Shown in pieces: positions 5,678 to 6,193 of a stretch of DNA of 6,193 bases (the stretch's first letter is position 1; every line of letters begins with the position of its first letter). The DNA comes from Sneathiella sp. (lineage in GTDB: Bacteria; Pseudomonadota; Alphaproteobacteria; Sneathiellales; Sneathiellaceae). A program made the translations under genes and the position numbers. The notes under the pieces are model-generated. The model was not told the DNA's origin. It ran no database searches and was given only the letters and a program-made list of their open reading frames with translations. The stretch is from NCBI GenBank assembly GCA_016765515.1, contig JAESPT010000427.1, positions 1 to 6,193 on the forward strand. Direction: 5' to 3'.

Positions 5678-6193
5678 CTAACTCATAAAAATTTGCGCAC
5701 GTTCTCTGGATAGAAATCCTGACAAGATTTGAAGAGCACGCTTTAAATCTTCAAACTTTTCAACACCCATTAGGCAGACCCGCACAGAATGCCCCTCCAT
5801 CTGTCGGCTCATGACAAATCGTTCACCGCCAAGAAGAGAGATCCCTTCACCCCGTGCCTGATCTATGAAATCCGAAGCCCCCATATCAGACGGTATCTTG
5901 ATCCATAAATGTGACAGAGAAGAAACTGCGTTTATTTGAGAGTTTGTCAGCCAAGGTTTTAACTCATTTATTGCAAAAGAAAAACGCCGGTCACACTCCA
6001 CCATCAAATCCTGCTGATGATCCTGAATAATTTCTTTCTCTAACAGATAGTTGACTATATCCAGCGTGATAGGGGACGTCATCCAGTTAATCGCCGTCAT
6101 CCTGGTTGCAAATCGCGCAACAAGATTATCCGGCACCACAAGATATCCCACACGTAATCCCGGGCTGAAAACTTTAGAAAAACTCGTTAGATA
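5678..6193 (-). CDS. PLP-dependent fold-type I aminotransferase-like protein, C-terminal fragment (MocR/GntR-type regulator or aminotransferase)
   Basis: These are the last 171 residues of a protein whose start lies beyond the right edge. The reading frame is open to the window end, so the GTG at 6151 is an internal valine and not a start. The first visible residues, YLTSFSKVFSPGLRVGYLVV, are the classic PLP site. Lys7 of the fragment is the Schiff-base lysine, and the following Arg14 in PGLRVGY is the usual cofactor-contacting arginine. Arg138 in HSVRVCLMG corresponds to the arginine that normally binds the substrate carboxylate. The small C-terminal domain appears complete, ending IFMS before TAG (5680-5678). 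This pattern fits aminotransferase class I/II proteins, including the effector domain of MocR regulators. The N-terminal DNA-binding domain that would decide between them is not in view. It precedes the nucleoside hydrolase gene by 58 bp on the same strand with no clear terminator between. Confidence 0.85.
   Translation of the reverse strand, partial: YLTSFSKVFSPGLRVGYLVVPDNLVARFATRMTAINWMTSPITLDIVNYLLEKEIIQDHQQDLMVECDRRFSFAINELKPWLTNSQINAVSSLSHLWIKIPSDMGASDFIDQARGEGISLLGGERFVMSRQMEGHSVRVCLMGVEKFEDLKRALQILSGFLSRERAQIFMS

Overview
The window looks like ordinary chromosomal DNA from a Gram-negative bacterium. The best fit is an alphaproteobacterium, possibly a marine one, or a related proteobacterium. 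This is inferred from the protein families, a cleavable export signal on a periplasmic binding protein, moderate GC content in genes and a very AT-rich spacer. No sequence here fixes the taxon. I see no mobile elements, CRISPR arrays, tRNA or rRNA.

Positions 1-3714, minus strand, hold most of a branched-chain amino acid (LIV/HAAT-type) ABC importer operon. In transcription order it has a periplasmic substrate-binding protein, a LivH-type permease, a LivM-type permease with a long C-terminal extension, and the first 39 codons of a LivG-type ATPase that runs off the left edge. The last two junctions are ATGA stop/start overlaps. The binding-protein gene is separated from livH by a strong GC-rich hairpin, which probably sets unequal expression. 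The second ATPase (LivF) would be expected beyond the left edge.

Positions 3715-4271 are a non-coding, AT-rich spacer between the divergent importer operon and a plus-strand gene. It contains a plausible minus-strand promoter and three candidate operator-like palindromes.

Positions 4272-4658, plus strand, encode a small YbaN/DUF454 inner-membrane protein. It converges tail to tail, 13 bp apart, with a minus-strand gene for an inosine/uridine-preferring-type nucleoside hydrolase (4672-5619). Upstream of that, on the same strand, is the C-terminal part of a PLP-dependent fold-type I aminotransferase-like protein (5678-6193). It is probably the aminotransferase domain of a MocR/GntR-type regulator or a stand-alone aminotransferase, and is cut by the right edge.

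The importer would capture a small amino-acid-like or other polar ligand in the periplasm and move it inward at the cost of ATP. The nucleoside hydrolase would split ribonucleosides into base and ribose in the cytoplasm. A functional link between the two is only a hypothesis. I found no convincing undescribed system. The points most worth checking are the intercistronic hairpin, the palindromes in the spacer, the corrected starts and the ligand of the importer.
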